Positions 20,499 through 32,982 of a stretch of DNA of 64,000 bases are shown here, piece by piece. This DNA is from Hesseltinella vesiculosa (lineage: Eukaryota; Mucoromycota; Mucoromycetes; Mucorales; Cunninghamellaceae). A program made the position numbers and the translations under genes. Position 1 is the stretch's first letter. Every line of letters begins with the position of its first letter. Below the pieces are notes generated by a model. It was not told the origin of the DNA. It saw only the letters and a program-made list of their open reading frames with translations, and did no database searches. The stretch spans positions 248,001 to 312,000 of the forward strand of contig MCGT01000013.1 of assembly GCA_002104935.1 (NCBI GenBank). The letters are read 5' to 3'.

Positions 20499-21787
20499 AT
20501 GGATCTTGTGCCTGACATCTTTTTTGAAAAGGTAAGCGGTTCCTGATTACTGTGCGATCTTATGCTAATGTGTACGTGACCCACTGTCTTGCAGCAAGAA
20601 GGCAATCTCTGTGCCCAGCATGCTTTGAAGTAAAGACTTTTTTCTCTCTCTTCTTTTTTTGCCAGCCCTTATGCCATCTTTTTACTACATTGCCAATTCA
20701 CAGTGCATTGCTACAAGGTAAATGCCTCAGAGAAAACAATGGCGTATATGAATATACGTACTCACAATGCCCACCTCTTTTTCGTTTTTGATAAAAGGAC
20801 CTTATTTTACTGCGATTGATCTTGCCGAGATTGGCCGGGACCTAGATGCAAAAGAAAGCATTGTCCATGGGCGCCAAGTACATGGCAACAATTATGATGA
20901 TTCGGGCTATTTTTCCATCCAGGTAAAAACGAGAGCTGAATATGCAGCTGAGAGTGGTGGTCGTGGAAGAAAAAAAGGGTAATGATGCAGCGGTTGGTTT
21001 CTGCTGAAGAGGGTCAAACTCCCTGTTTATCTTCTTTCCTGTAGGTTATTCAGCGCGCGTTGTCGGTATGGGATTTGGAATTAGTACCATGGGGGTCGAC
21101 AGACGCCTCCTCGGCTAGGGAGGCACCGCAGTATGTATTTTTATGAAAAATTGGTCGACTGAGGCAGGACAGATGAAAAGGGAGGGACATCGCTGATGGG
21201 CTACATTATTTTAATAATAGAGATCAGCTCGCATACATTTGCCACTTGGATCAGCATTGGTAAGAATGGGGCAATTTGACTGCATTGGTCACCCTGACAG
21301 ACTTTTTCTCATAGGTTCACCCTGCGAAAGTTTGCGGTGCCTTGGCGATGGTACAATCTAAACAGCACACAAGCCTGCCCTTCGTACCTCAGCGAAACGT
21401 ATTTGGGCATGCTATTACAACAGATCCAAAGTGAAGGTAATAAAAAAAAAAGAGGCAAAGGCAGATAGATCGGTCATGGTCGGTAAAAAAAAAAAAAACC
21501 AGCGAGGATCGGGTTTGGTCGAAGATGTATCAATTTTTTTTTACTACCATACAGGTTATTCGATATTTATTGTCAAAGGGAGTTTACCAGGATGTTCAGC
21601 AGATGAACGCGCCGTACACATGGCACCCCCTAGCATGCAGGAAAAATCAAAAGGGGCGACCCCTTTCTCCGGCAAAGGTGTGCGTCTGTCTGATACCGTC
21701 GGTGACAACACACATAATGAGGCCACCTCTCCGTCCCAGCCCTCCTTGGACGAAATACGGCAAAAACGCCTAGCTAGATTTGGCTAG
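20499..21787 (+). CDS. Ataxin-3-like deubiquitinase (Josephin domain)
   Basis: Eight exons (20499-20531, 20595-20629, 20704-20717, 20798-20922, 21045-21130, 21221-21259, 21315-21436, 21555-21787) give 228 residues in frame. Exon 3 is only 14 bases. The Josephin catalytic triad is visible: Cys in GNLCAQHALN, His in DQHWFTLRK and Asn in WYNLNST. The stretches GPYFTAIDLAEIGRDLD and DDSGYFSIQVIQRAL are also typical. Josephin enzymes cleave ubiquitin chains and work with p97/Cdc48 in protein quality control. The C-terminal 70 residues are low-complexity, end in EIRQKRLARFG and show no clear ubiquitin-interacting motif or polyglutamine tract, so this is a minimal form. Budding yeast lacks ataxin-3. 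Confidence 0.93.
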
Positions 21788-22074
21788 AAAATGTATCAAT
21801 AAAATGAAGGGTCAATCCGTCCTTTTTTTTGGTGACAAAAATCAAACGAGGGCGTTTGATCTTTTTTAATTATTATAATAAAAAGGGGTGAAAAAAAAGG
21901 AAGAATAATAAACCAACAATGATGACTATTCAAGAAGGGAAAAAATATAAATGTGTCAAAGAGGGAGGGGGGGAATCAAGGTCATGGATGCTAAAAAAGG
22001 GTTATTCGTTCAATTTAAAAAAATATAAAAAAAGAGGAAAAAAAGAGGCGGGTCTCTTCCTTTTTGGTATTTCT

Positions 22075-22577
22075 TTAATCGTGTTGGTGTTGCTTGATGG
22101 TGTTCTTGGTGCTGCTGAGGAGACCACCACCGAGGAGGTTGTTAGCCTGGAAGAAAAAAAAATAAAGTCAGCCAAGGTCATATTTCATGCAAGAAAGGAG
22201 CTTACATTGACGTTCAAGAGACCGCCGCCATTGTTGGGAGCGGCGTTGTTGTTGATGGTTGCAGTTTGGTCACCACGGCCAGCTTCACCATAGGTAGCCT
22301 TGATTTCATCGTCATTGAAAGGGACACCGCCGCCAGGCACTTCAGTAATGGTGTCAACGGTTTCAGGGACGTCACCGAGACCAATACCAGTATCGACAGT
22401 GTTGGTGATATCGGCGCCACCAATAGGACCTTCGGGCACAATATCACCCATGCCAGCATTAATGTCAGCATCAACGTCAGTACCAACGTCAGCACCAATA
22501 CGTTGGCGCTTGTTTCCACAGGGAGCAGCAATGGCGCTGGCGGTAAAGAGGGCAGCAACGATCAAAGAGTACTTCAT
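22075..22577 (-). CDS. Small secreted Gly/Asp-rich protein, unknown function
   Basis: Two exons (22206-22577, 22075-22146) give 147 residues. MKYSLIVAALFTASAIAAP is a clear signal peptide, followed by a KRQR site that could be cut by a Kex2-type protease. The mature part is acidic and repetitive (alternating V/I-D-T/A-D units such as DVGTDVDADINAG), has one cysteine near the start, and ends in a Gly-Leu/Asn-rich tail. No family was recognised. Length, signal peptide, dibasic site and low complexity fit a cell-wall or secreted repeat protein; an effector role would be speculation. Confidence 0.7.
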
Positions 22578-23054
22578 GTTTCGAGAGATGTGATTAAGAG
22601 ATTGATTCGAAGAGGGAGTGTTTGTTGATTAGACAAAAAAAGTGTAGAATGAAAAAAAAAAGGTTGGGTTAGGATATTTCGGTTCCTTTATATACTTTTT
22701 GCTGCCAAAAAGACATACAAAAAAGGGGAAAGAGAGAGGGGGGAGGAATAAAGAGGAGGGTGCTCATCGGAGCCCAGAAAAGCCTGACATCCAAAACTAG
22801 GTGGTAAAACGAAAACCTCCTGAACAGGGGAAAACGGTTTTCTCGGGTAAAAAAAAAAAAGAAAATGTCAAGCATGGTTGTTTGGGATGAGGTTGTTTCG
22901 CGTCAAATGGGAAAGTGACCCCTTTCTTTCTTTACGCGATCTCCTGAAGGTCAAGGAGAAAAAAAAAACGGTGCTCGTAAGTGAAGGAGCGGAGATGGTC
23001 GTGGTTTGAATCACTCAGCTCACACTTTCCCTTCAATTTGGGAAAAAAAAAAGG

Positions 23055-23085
<31 letters not shown>

Positions 23086-26000
23086 GGGCAGACAAGCCAA
23101 CAGTGTGGAGAAAGAGCAAGGAAAAAAAAGGGGGAAGACAAACAAAAAAGGGTAGAAATAGGATCTCGACGAAAATCCACTCACGCTGATCATGCATAAA
23201 TAAGTCAAGTGTGATTGATTTTTCCTCAATATTAAAAATAAATCTATAATAGAGCAAGTCCAAAAAAAAGGGGAAACAATCAAGCAGCCAATCCTCAAGA
23301 ATAGATCTTGTTTGGGAAAAATAGGGACATTGAAGGGAGATAACAAGTAGGAGAAATAAAGATCAAACATATTTTCACTGTTGTTAAAAGCCTTTATCGT
23401 TACATTAAAGCCGATGAAGTAAATTGAAAAATATGTTACCTAAAAGGAGTCATCCGGCTTCTGGGCAAGTCTTTTTAATAAAAATTGTTAAACACCAATC
23501 CGAAGGTCATCACACCTGTCATATTGTTACAACGCGAAGAGACAGTTGATCTGAACTGTTTTATAATGGCCGTGCATATATGCATGCTTCTTTATTTTCC
23601 ATCATGCCATTTTTCTTCTTTTCTTCCTGCTCAAGGCGCTGTCGGGTATTCAAAAATCTCTTCGACTGCTTTTTTATTTTTCATTCGTTAAAAAAGGATG
23701 GAATGGACCTGATAAGTGGTATAGGAGAATAACAAAAAAAAAGGAGTAAGGACGGGCACTGGAAAGACAAAAAAAAAAAAATTGAATGAGGTTTTTTCAA
23801 TCGCTCAGTGTCTCGGGTGAATAAAAAGCTAGAATTTTTCTCGAGGCATGGCAATGGCATTTTAAAAAAAGAAAGGGGAGCAGTTGATTTATGCATAGCC
23901 AAGGGGGGGGGGTGCCCGCAAAAAAAAGGGGGGTGACACGTATCACTTCTTGACAATTTTATTGTTACTGGAAAGACATCAAGGAGGGGATGCGAAAAAA
24001 AAGCGAGATACTTTCTCTAGTTACTTCGGAGTTAAAGAAACATGTTTTTTTTTTTGAAAACAAGATACGGGTTCATGTCGCTACTGAGACGAGTATCACT
24101 GGGGAAAAAAAGGTGGAAACATCAACTTGACATGCTGAGATCCCCATTACTTTTGTAACTCGAGCATAGAGGAAAGCAGTAAGTCTTTTTATTTGTTTGC
24201 TTGGAAGAGAATATAGAAGCTAGAGAATTTCTAGCTTCGATTCTATTCAAGCAAAAGATCTCTGGAACAGGCTTACCAGCTTACATGTTTTCAAGAATAG
24301 ATAAAGTGGATGCTTCTTGTTTTTTTTTTTTTTTTTTTTGAGAGGGGGAAGAAAAACACAAATAGAGAGCAAACTCACTCTCCTCCTTTTTCAAAGAGAA
24401 TGCCCGTTGAAAAATCAAGGAGTTTCCTATCCATGAACTCAGTATTTATAGATATCTCATCTCTCACCGCTCCCACAAGCTGACGCTTTCCTCTCGTTCA
24501 AGGATAAAAAATATTGCACGCATCTACGACAACCAGCATTCGTCAACTGTCCGCTTAAAGCTGTAATGGGATATCCTTTCAAGCTTTTTTCAATGCATGG
24601 CAAATATACAAGGGGCGAAAAATTAAAAATAGAGACGCAAGTCTAGACCGTTTGTTGTATGAATGCAGGAGAGTTCTTTCAAAAACTGTAATTAACTTTG
24701 GCATAGCCAAGGTTGAACGATGATCGAGAGTGCATTAGCTCGTCTTTCTCGTTTTTTTTTTCTTGATTGAAATTTGAATGTCGAGAACCACTTTTTCAAG
24801 AAACCCATTTCCCATCCCTTCTTGAGGATGATCCTCCGCCTCCTCCCTTGCTTTTTCTTGGTCTGAATACTTTTAAACCTGTTCTCCTACGTGCAATAAA
24901 TATAAAAAATGAGGGGTGCCCATGTGGAAATTGGCCTAGAACCTTGGTCCAACTCTCCAAAAAAAAAGGAGGATACGAAGGATGGACATCCGCAATCGCG
25001 TAGGTGGTTTGGCAGTGGCAACACATTCCTTATTTTCTATTTTTTTCGATAGATGGTTTGCATGTGCAGGCAAAGGACAGGATGCTTCAGTGTAGGGTAA
25101 ATGTTGGATGGTTGGGGTGTTTTGGAAAAAAGGGATGTAGGGTGAAAAGCTTAAATGAGCAGAAAAAAAATAGCTGCGCTTGTCGTTGCCACGGCAACGC
25201 CAAGGATCGCCTGCCTCTTTGATTGGCTCATTTCCGACAGCGAGCAGCTGCGTCTTTCCCTTCCCCGTCTTCTTTCAGGCATCCCTGCACAGGGGTCGAT
25301 AGCATTGATTCAAAGAATGTATAGAAAGGTCACTGTAGAGTTTTTCGGTGACCAAAAAAAAAAAAAAAAGGCAGCGTCGGAGGCAGGGCGGTGGTGGACC
25401 CCAAATCTGCACCTGTCTGGGCCTGTGCTTTCAGCCATGGTATTTTATTCCGAGTAACATTCACCTACAAAAAAGCTTAGTATTCATCATGGAGATATAA
25501 ATTTTGTCCTGACAAGCAGTTCACATGATCCTCGTTCATCACGATGTCTTCAGAGATGCGGTTTAGAGTACGGTGGGAGCTTCGATAAAAGGGAATAGTG
25601 AAAAAAAAAGTCAGGGCTTGTGCGATCGAGTTTTCTGCCAGCTGCCTAAGTACAAATTGCATTCTAAGTTGACTTGATTGGGCGAGGTTGACCGGATCTA
25701 AGTAGGACCTGGAGGGTTGTTGGTCCCTAGGGAAAAAATGCTTTACTAGAGTTATGAGTTAAATGAATTGATAGGAATATTGTATGGTTGACATTAACGC
25801 CTAGAGAATGAGGCTGATGCTGATGCTGAAAAAAATCAACTGGACATCGGTAGCCCTGCTTTCGAAGACAACATGCACCCAATCCCCCTGCGAAAAAATT
25901 GAACGCCGAACACGCACAACAGAGCGCAAGGCGAAGTTATTGTGGCGGAGCACCAAATGAATCTCTCGATTGGCTCATTTCTGGTAGCTGATTTCACACC

Positions 26001-26224
26001 AAACCCACATGGCGTCTCTTTTGATATTCCCAACTCTCTCAACGGACATCCGAGATACTGTTTGGAAGCGAGTAGAAATACAAAATCTTACTTTGACATA
26101 GACTTTCACATAGTTTACAATTTTTTTTAATTTCGTTCAACGGGAACCAAAAGCTCTGTGCAAAAACAAGCTGGAGACAGGATGAGGAGTGTGAGAGTTT
26201 TTTTTTTTTTAGCGGGCATCAGTT
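22578..26224. other. 3.6 kb gene-poor, A+T-rich region
   Basis: No splice-consistent coding region or known domain was found on either strand. It contains a (GA)n tract at about 23055-23086, many A- and T-runs (for example a T-run at about 24320-24339) and scattered open frames of up to 100 residues made of homopolymer translations. The first 150 bases are promoter of the secreted-protein gene. The rest may be decayed repeats. Confidence 0.5.
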
Positions 26225-26563
26225 TTAGCGCCTCTTTTTATTTTGCATGTCGCCGGAAACCATGTGAGCTACGCTATGTGCTATGCGCATATCCATTGAA
26301 GCATTTTCTAATTTTTCATAGCGAGCAAGTTCTTCCATACGGTCCACATCGTCCTAGTTTACAGTAAAACGATGAGCATTGGCAAGGGTCGACGTGCTGG
26401 TTTTCAATTTTTTTTTTTTTTTTACCCATGATTGTTGTTCACGGTCATTTCGCTCTTCAACGTCCAGCGACATAGGGTGACTTTGCTTTTGGGGGTGATT
26501 GATCATTTCATCGTCTTCAGGACAGTCTTCGATTGTAACAGAGTATTTGCGAGGAGGATTCAT
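26225..26563 (-). CDS. Small hypothetical acidic protein, 88 residues
   Basis: Exons 26426-26563 and 26225-26353 join in phase 0 through a GT-AG intron that contains a T-run on the opposite strand. The product starts MNPPRKYSVTIEDCPEDDEM, is acidic and hydrophilic, has a helical second half (DDVDRMEELARYEKLENAS) and ends in the basic cluster NKKRR, a possible nuclear signal. No family was recognised. The consistent frame, the good splice sites and its position just downstream of a gene on the same strand argue that it is real. Confidence 0.5.
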
Positions 26564-26743
26564 GATATTTAAAACAAAAGAAAAAAAGGAAAAAAAAAAA
26601 AAAAGATCCCACACATTTGTTCCCAATGAGGTGTTTTTATTCCCAGCCAGCATGAGGATTGGGTTTCATTTTTTTCTTTTTCATTGTTTGAGACTGAACG
26701 CATGAACAACAACCAACTTTAATTAAAAACTTATGCAGATTGT

Positions 26744-28879
26744 TCACTTGTCCAATTGGCTTTCCAAACGGTCCAATCGTTCTCTCAAGGTGTCTAGCAT
26801 GGCATGACATTCGCTAGGGCCTATATCGTTTTGTGAGCGGACAATGGTAGGTGGTGATTTGAGATGATTTTGGCCATTGCAGGAAGACGAAGGAGGGGTG
26901 GGGGTGGGAGTGGTGACGGGCGGAGCAGAGTCGTTATTGGGGTTGGAGGTTGGAGAGATGTCCAGTTTGGTTTCCAGTTGGGCGATGCGTTTGACCATGG
27001 TATCGATGACTTCTTCCATGCGATGCATGACGTCGCGCTGGACTTCTTTCACTTGGCTGCGGACCAGGCCTTCGATGGTGGTGGTGGAAGCTTGCAGGGT
27101 TTGGAGGAGGGTGGATGAGCGGCGGATCTGGTCGTCCAGGGTGTTTTTCAGCGTGCGGGTGGTTTCGATAGTGTCAAAGAGATGCTCGAAAGGCTGAAGG
27201 AACTGCTGGCGCTGGAGGGCAGCAAACGAATAGGTGGTGGGGGTTTGGGGCGGCATGGGAGCAGCGGCAGCCGTCAAGGGTAGGTTGGAGGATGTCGCGT
27301 TCGTATTGCCATTGGTATTGTTGGTGGTGTTGTTATTGGACGTGGTGTTGGAGGACGAGGCATGGTTGGAGGAGGCTCGTGCAAAGCCGGCAGCGGAGCC
27401 GAAACCATGATTGCTGCCTGGGTGGGCCGTGTGCGGTGGCTGTTGCTGGGACGGAACGATGGGTGGGATAGCAAATTCTTGTTTGCCGATGGCGCCTCCG
27501 GTAGTTTTGGGTTCGGGGTGGTGATGGTGGAACGGGTGATGGTGGGGCTGCTGAGAGGACAAGACAGGGGCAGCGCGAGGTGACAGCAAGGGGGCAAGAG
27601 TGTGACCAGGTTGGAGGTATTTGCTAGGATGGGCATTTCGCTGGTGGGACAGGGGTGGGTGAGATGACTGCTGATGTGGTAATGCATGGTGCTGCAATGA
27701 ACCAGGAGGTGCAAAGACTGGGTGATGTTGTGATGTGCTGGACGGTGTGTGCTGGACAGGGTGTGCGCTACCGTTGCTGGCGAGCGGGTGCAGGTGCAGG
27801 TTTTTCGGGTGTCCATTGACATTGTAGGCCAAGGACGATTGGGTGGTGGATGGAGGAGGAGGAGGTGGTGGTGGATAGCCGTTGGGAGCCAGTTGCCGAA
27901 AGTTCGAATGCAAAGGAGCCGAACGCACAGAGACAGCTAATTGATCTGCATAAGACGGCGCATAGATGGTCAAATTGCGAGAATTTTTCCCTTGGCGTTT
28001 AGCCAGCAACGTCTGTTGGTTGTTGTTGCTGCCAAGGTTGTTGCGAAGTCTCGGGAGATCTTGCTTGTCATTGGTCAGCATGGGTGCCTGCGAGCTGACG
28101 GTGTGGGATGGTTTCATTAGCACTTTGCGATCCGTTCGTTGACGTTTGTTCGTAGCCGGTTCATCACTAACATGGCCACAGAAAAAGGGAGGTTCAGCAT
28201 CACTCTTTTTTGTTTCTCACTCAACCAAAGAGATAAAATAGAGAAGGAGACGGAAGAGGGGGACTTACTCTGGATGGGGCCTTGTCAGGGAAGAGGACCG
28301 ATGGGAGTCCAAGGAAGGTTGTTGTTGTGACTGTAAAACATGGGTGGCCGGCGAGGTGGTTTCGGCAGGTTGGGACAGACGCAAAGGTGGAGGTGTCTGA
28401 GGCTCTGGTTTGATGGACGTGATAGGAGGGGAAGTAGGATGGCCGCGAGCTTGACGTTTTGGTGAAGAGATGGGCGACACGACAGGGGACCAGGGTAAGT
28501 CCTTGGTGATGACAGGCTCAGCCTTGTTACGGACTAATTCGAGGTCTTTGATGCAGGAGAGGATCCCATCTGCCAACCCGACGGCATAATCGTTGGCTTT
28601 GAGTTTACACAGTTCAGCGAGGCGGAATCGATTCATGGCGACGGCTGCTTGAGCCAAGACTTGGGTGCTGACATAGTAATCATCACCAGCTTCTAGGATA
28701 CGATAGCATTCGCCCCGAGGGACCTGGGTAAGCAAAGGATGACGGGCGAGATCAGGGACATGAAAGAGGGAGGTAATGTCGTTTAAACGAAACAACAGCA
28801 AGGTGGAATCAGGTATTTGGTATAGATAAAAAGGGACAAGATTGCCATAATGACCCAGCAAACGAACAAGTACTTTCAT
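26744..28879 (-). CDS. Unrecognised 677-residue nuclear-type protein, low-complexity with coiled coil
   Basis: Exon 28269-28879 joins exon 26744-28166 in phase 2. The first 130 residues are globular and Leu-rich (VPFYLYQIPDSTLLLFRLND, then YYVSTQVLAQAAVAMNRF). They are followed by Ser/Pro-rich linkers, a likely nuclear signal (NKRQRTDRK), a conserved-looking motif NLTIYAPSYADQ..VRSAPL, a His/Pro/Gln-rich region, and a C-terminal coiled coil (IRRSSTLLQTLQ to IAQLETKLD), ending LRERLDRLESQLDK. The composition suggests a transcriptional regulator or scaffold, but no DNA-binding domain was identified. The ATG at 28879 is preferred because the longer upstream frame is T-run translation. Confidence 0.7.
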
Positions 28880-29092
28880 AACTTGTTGAGGAATGATGAA
28901 TCCAAAAAAGACAGGATGAGCAGGAGCGATGAAAAAGAAGCAAAAAGAGAGTTGAACCGAAAGGGGGGGAGTGGAAAAAGGGAATAAAAAAATAAAAAAA
29001 ACGACTCCTGCTGATTGGCTGATCCATGTCCAATTTTTTTTCTTCTTGTGCAACAGGAAACCCAATTTTTTTTATTATTTTGTCACGAAGCA

Positions 29093-30336
29093 TCAGTACT
29101 GAATTTCTTCCATATCATCATCGTCGATATTGTCGTCATCGCTGTCTTCCTCATTAGCATCGTCGTTGGAGCCAGATTGCTTGGCCTTTTCCACCCCTTC
29201 TTGCTCAGCTTGGGATTCGCGATGCTTGAATTCAGACTTGAGCTGGTAGTTGCCGGCATAGGGTCCTCGCTTGTTCAGCACACAGATTTCGCTCAACACT
29301 TCTTTCAAGTACTGAGCAGGCTGATGCGTATGTTCCAGAATACCTTTGAATGACCAATAGGGGTATCGGTCAAAAGCAGCAAACAGTACGTCCATCAATT
29401 CGTTTCTTGGCAAACGTGTCGCCTTTTCCTTGTCTGTCTTGCGCTTCTTGGTTTCCTGCAGACAAAGAGTCGTCAGTCCTCACGATTTGCGAGTCCACAC
29501 CAACACTTACCACAAAATCCGAGAAGCCGGTCGATGGTATATTGGCGCTGGCGCCGGGAACAAACACAGGTTGGTTGTCTTGATCGAGGATTCGGACGGA
29601 TCGTTGAGGGATTTCGGCATCGTATGCTCGTTTGCGCATAATGTTGCGGTAGGTGCCGAATTGTGAGGGGGTAGCTGTGCAGTCGTGATGTACTTTGCCT
29701 CGCATGGTGCGGCCTAAGACAAAGGGCAAAAGCATGTGTGAGCTTGGGATGCCAATCATTTGTCGAGGGACAGAAATGCAAAAACATACGGCCATTATTT
29801 GCTTGCGTAAATATATATCGATTCTTGACTTCTTCAGGCAGGATTTTGACAGTGTATTCCTTGGGAATGTCTTCAGGAGTGTCTTCTGGTAAGATCAAGG
29901 AAATCTATACAGCATTTGTCAGTAACGCTTTCTTCCTCCTGTATTTCTCATGCAAAAGTGGTCCACTTACGGTACTACTTTGCCCGGGTGGAGGTCTAGT
30001 TGGAAGAAGAAAGTTGAGTGGTCAAGCTAACGGGTAAACCGTTTCGACAAGGAAAAAAAAAAAAAAAGTGACGTCCTTACTGACTGTAGATCCGTACGCT
30101 GCCCAGGTTGACATCATCTTGTTCCATGTCGCTCCATTTGGATGCAAGGAATTTCGGTACCTAGACATCAGTTTTTGAGTGTCTTTTTTCAGTTTTTTAT
30201 TTTTTACCTTGACGAGCCAGATCTTTGTATTTAAATCATCCATATTCAAATCTTCCAAATCATCATCAATGTCATCCAACGATCCAGGATCATCTTCAAA
30301 GACAGCATCTACTGATTGATCGTCAGCCATGTTCAA
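29093..30336 (-). CDS. TFG2: Transcription factor IIF subunit beta (Tfg2/RAP30)
   Basis: Six exons (30208-30336, 30081-30160, 29971-29995, 29790-29904, 29511-29713, 29093-29455) give 304 residues in frame. The order is an acidic N-terminus, the dimerisation domain beginning KIWLVKVPKFLASKW, an extended linker with QPVFVPGASANIP, the winged helix (RLPRNELMDVLFAAFDRYPY, WSFKGILEHTHQPAQYLKEV) and an acidic tail. TFIIF binds RNA polymerase II, stabilises the pre-initiation complex and helps start-site selection. Exon 3 is 25 bases. A second ATG two codons inside (30330) is an equally good start. The gene follows the unrecognised nuclear-type gene on the same strand. Confidence 0.92.
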
Positions 30337-31517
30337 AAACAGTTGACGCAGGAGTTACAACAAAAAAAAAAAAAAAGGAAAAGAGAAATTCTAATGCTGT
30401 CGGCTGAGACACTATGGGAAACGAGAAATGATGAGCCAATTAAAAACATGGCAGCAATGCTTTTACTAAAGTGAGGAATTGCAAGAAGAAAAAGGAAAAA
30501 AACTCAGATAACTCTCAGCCAATAGACTGTAAGTGACGCGTTGGAGGATCGCCGGAGGCCATTTTGAAAAAAAAGCAGTTGATACTCAATGATTTTGGAC
30601 TATTGTATCGATGTGGCATTTTGTGAGGATGGAGAAACTCATGAATAATGACGATGCTGAAAAACCAAGTCGATTGTAAAAGGTTGCCCATGGTTAAAGT
30701 GAAAGAAAAAGGCATGTTTCTCCAAAAATGGCCGCTAGAAACGTGACTTTGAAGACAGCCGTGGCCTTTTACGTTTGTAAATCGTGGAGCTGGCTACTGT
30801 AGACAATTTAAAAATGGATAGAAAGTCAGACGAGGATGTATAGCTACAATGGTTTGACACTTGCTTGGGCAGAGGGAGTAGTAAAGAAAAGCTTAGTCCT
30901 GGCTTCGGGTCCTTGCATTGCAAGCGGCAGGCACTCTATCATAGTTCGAAACGTCTGTTCCAAGCTCGCATATGTCGGCTGTACGTTCATTCCCTCAGTG
31001 TTTTTTCATTCTTTCCATCACTGAGGAGCAATTCAAAAGGAAATAAAAATGCTTGATGAGCATAGCACATTGCCCTTTTTTATCGTTTTATGATTTCGTG
31101 CTTTCTCCTGCATTTGCGATTATTCCCCTCTCCCGAGACCCGTGTTTGGTGTGACAAAGCGCGTTGATAAAGTGCCTGCCAAATTGCGAGAACGTTTATG
31201 GTGGTGTGATGGGAAAAATTCGAAAACAGGTGTATTTTAGTCGCCTCATGTACCCGAAATTTAGCTGGAATCAACCGGGAAAAGTGACAGGCTCTTACTC
31301 GAGATCCTGGCTAGGTCGGTTCCTGTTTCGTGATCCCCTTGTTCTATGGCCAATGGTAAAAAAAAAGGGGGAAGAGCGGCAAAGCGTTTATTTTTCATCG
31401 TGCATTGGTGGATTGGATTAGTGAGAGAGGGGGGGGGGGAATAAAAAGCGTTTTGGATGCGCAGAGATGTGGCGTTGACAATGAAGTGGAAGGTTGGCAT
31501 TCGTGCAAATGAAACCT
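30337..31517. other. Intergenic with one repeat arm
   Basis: Apart from the dispersed-repeat arm at about 30545-30715, no coding sequence was recognised. Short open frames on both strands lack splice support. The last 100 bases are 3' UTR of OST2. Confidence 0.45.
30545..30715. repeat. Diverged arm of the inverted-repeat family
   Basis: Read on the minus strand, the translated block STWFFSIVIIHEFLHPHKM and the following Cys-Phe-rich stretch correspond to DRPDFFSTIIIHAFAHPYK of the 19046-19933 element. At the DNA level CATGAATAATGACGATGCTGAAAAA matches CATGAATGATGATGGTGCTGAAAAA. A single decayed arm, not a gene. Confidence 0.6.
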
Positions 31518-31978
31518 CTAGCCAAGGTAGTTGACGCAGAAGAAATGGAGCAGCAATGAGCAAAAGGCGAAATCGGCAAAGGCACTAGAACACGAAAAAA
31601 AAAGTCATGGTAGGTTAGAGTTTTGTCAAAATAAAATAAAAAAAAGTGGTTACCGTTCGGGCGACACGGTGGGGAATTCTTCTTTGTTTTGTGCATTGGT
31701 TTGGATGCGTAGGTTGACTGTGGAGAGGAAATGATGAGAAGGGAAGGTGGTTGGATGATGATGATGTTACCTGCAAGGACAAAGCTACCAATGGTGGAGA
31801 TGAATCCAGCCAAAAAAGCATTGTAGGGAAAGGTACCGACGAGGACCATATAAACAAACTGCAGGATACCAGTGATCATGATATAACCAAGATAGATGTC
31901 AATCAGCTTCAAGCCAATGATGGTATCTTGCTTGTAAGCTGTCCAAAATTTGTTTGCCGCGACAGTGAAACTGGACAT
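31518..31978 (-). CDS. OST2: Oligosaccharyltransferase subunit OST2/DAD1
   Basis: Three exons (31771-31978, 31654-31717, 31518-31584) encode 112 residues, the usual size. The protein matches the DAD1 pattern throughout: KLIDIYLGYIMITGILQFVY, GTFPYNAFLAGFISTIGSFV, LRIQ.N..NKEEF, ERAFADF and the C-terminus FFCVNYLG. It is an integral ER membrane subunit of the oligosaccharyltransferase complex that transfers the lipid-linked glycan to asparagines. The assignment is certain. Confidence 0.97.
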
Positions 31979-32982
31979 GGTGATGAGGTGTGGAAAAAAA
32001 AAGAGAGAGGGACGAAAAAAAAAAAAAGTAAAAGCGTGGGCCAATGCCAGTCTTTGTCGTCAGAGTGTGAGCGGAGACGGTGATTGGCCATTGGCCAAGA
32101 GACAAAAAAAAAAAAAAAAAAAAAAAAGAATATGAAAGTCACCATGGTGAATTCAAATGAACAGCTTTTGAGGACTTGGCGGATTCCTCGGGGCTATCCC
32201 TCCGAGACCAGTCCTTTCCATGTGTTGCCATGGCAATCAAGATTTGACAACCGCTTTTTTTATGTTTAAAAAAAAAAAAAAACCCGGCATGGGCTAAAAA
32301 TGGAATTTGACAGGGCCATGCCAAAGGAAGCGGGGACAAGAGAAGTATTCAAAAGAAGGTCAAGGTGTTATTTGTGTGTAGAGAATTAAGGAGCAAGAGG
32401 AGGTTCTTTTTGTTCCGTGAGAGAAAGAGGAGTGGAAAAGATCAGGACTGTGTCAAATTAACCAAATTATTACCTAAAATTAAAAAAGGGTTTTACTTTT
32501 TTTGATAAAAGGAAAAAAGAACCTACACGTAAAGATGAGGAGTCAAGGGTGTAAAGTAAAAATGAATATTATAGTACTTGAAAAGACTATTGTCGAAGAA
32601 AAGGTCTTTTTTAATCATCTTTAAAAAAGAAACAAGGAGTAGACAGGTTTAGCCAATTATGGCCAAGTACAAGAGGATCCCTTTGGATGCTTTGAAAAAA
32701 AAACTGTGTTGCTTTTTTGATTGGCCGGTCGAGCTTTGATTGGCTGATCATTCAAGGTAAAGAAAAGTGTGTGGGTTCAAAAATTTCCAGCCTAATTTTT
32801 CTTTTCTTTCCCATTTCCTACCTGGTCCATTGAAGAACATCCTTTTCTTTTTGATTGGCTTGTTCATCCTTTAATTTTTTATTTTTTGCTGTTGATTGAA
32901 CGTTGATGTTATTACGATCATAGTGCTTTTATAATATTATATATATATATATTTTGTATATTGTGTTTTTACTTTTATTGTC
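31979..32982. promoter_or_regulatory. Divergent promoter region of OST2 and Skn7
   Basis: About 1 kb without genes, holding long A-runs (A23 near 32105-32127) and several ATTGGC/TTGGCT blocks (CCAAT-like on one strand) between 32700 and 32870. A TATA-like stretch ATATTATATATATATATA lies at about 32933-32952, just upstream of the Skn7 start. Factor binding is not established. Confidence 0.4.

Noticed and set aside
23055..23086. CRISPR-like or satellite array
   Set aside because: It is a simple GA dinucleotide tract with no spacers. No CRISPR array exists in the window.
24570..24600. ATATCCTTTC as another U12-type donor
   Set aside because: It lies in the gene-poor region with no coding sequence on either side and no matching branch and AC end.
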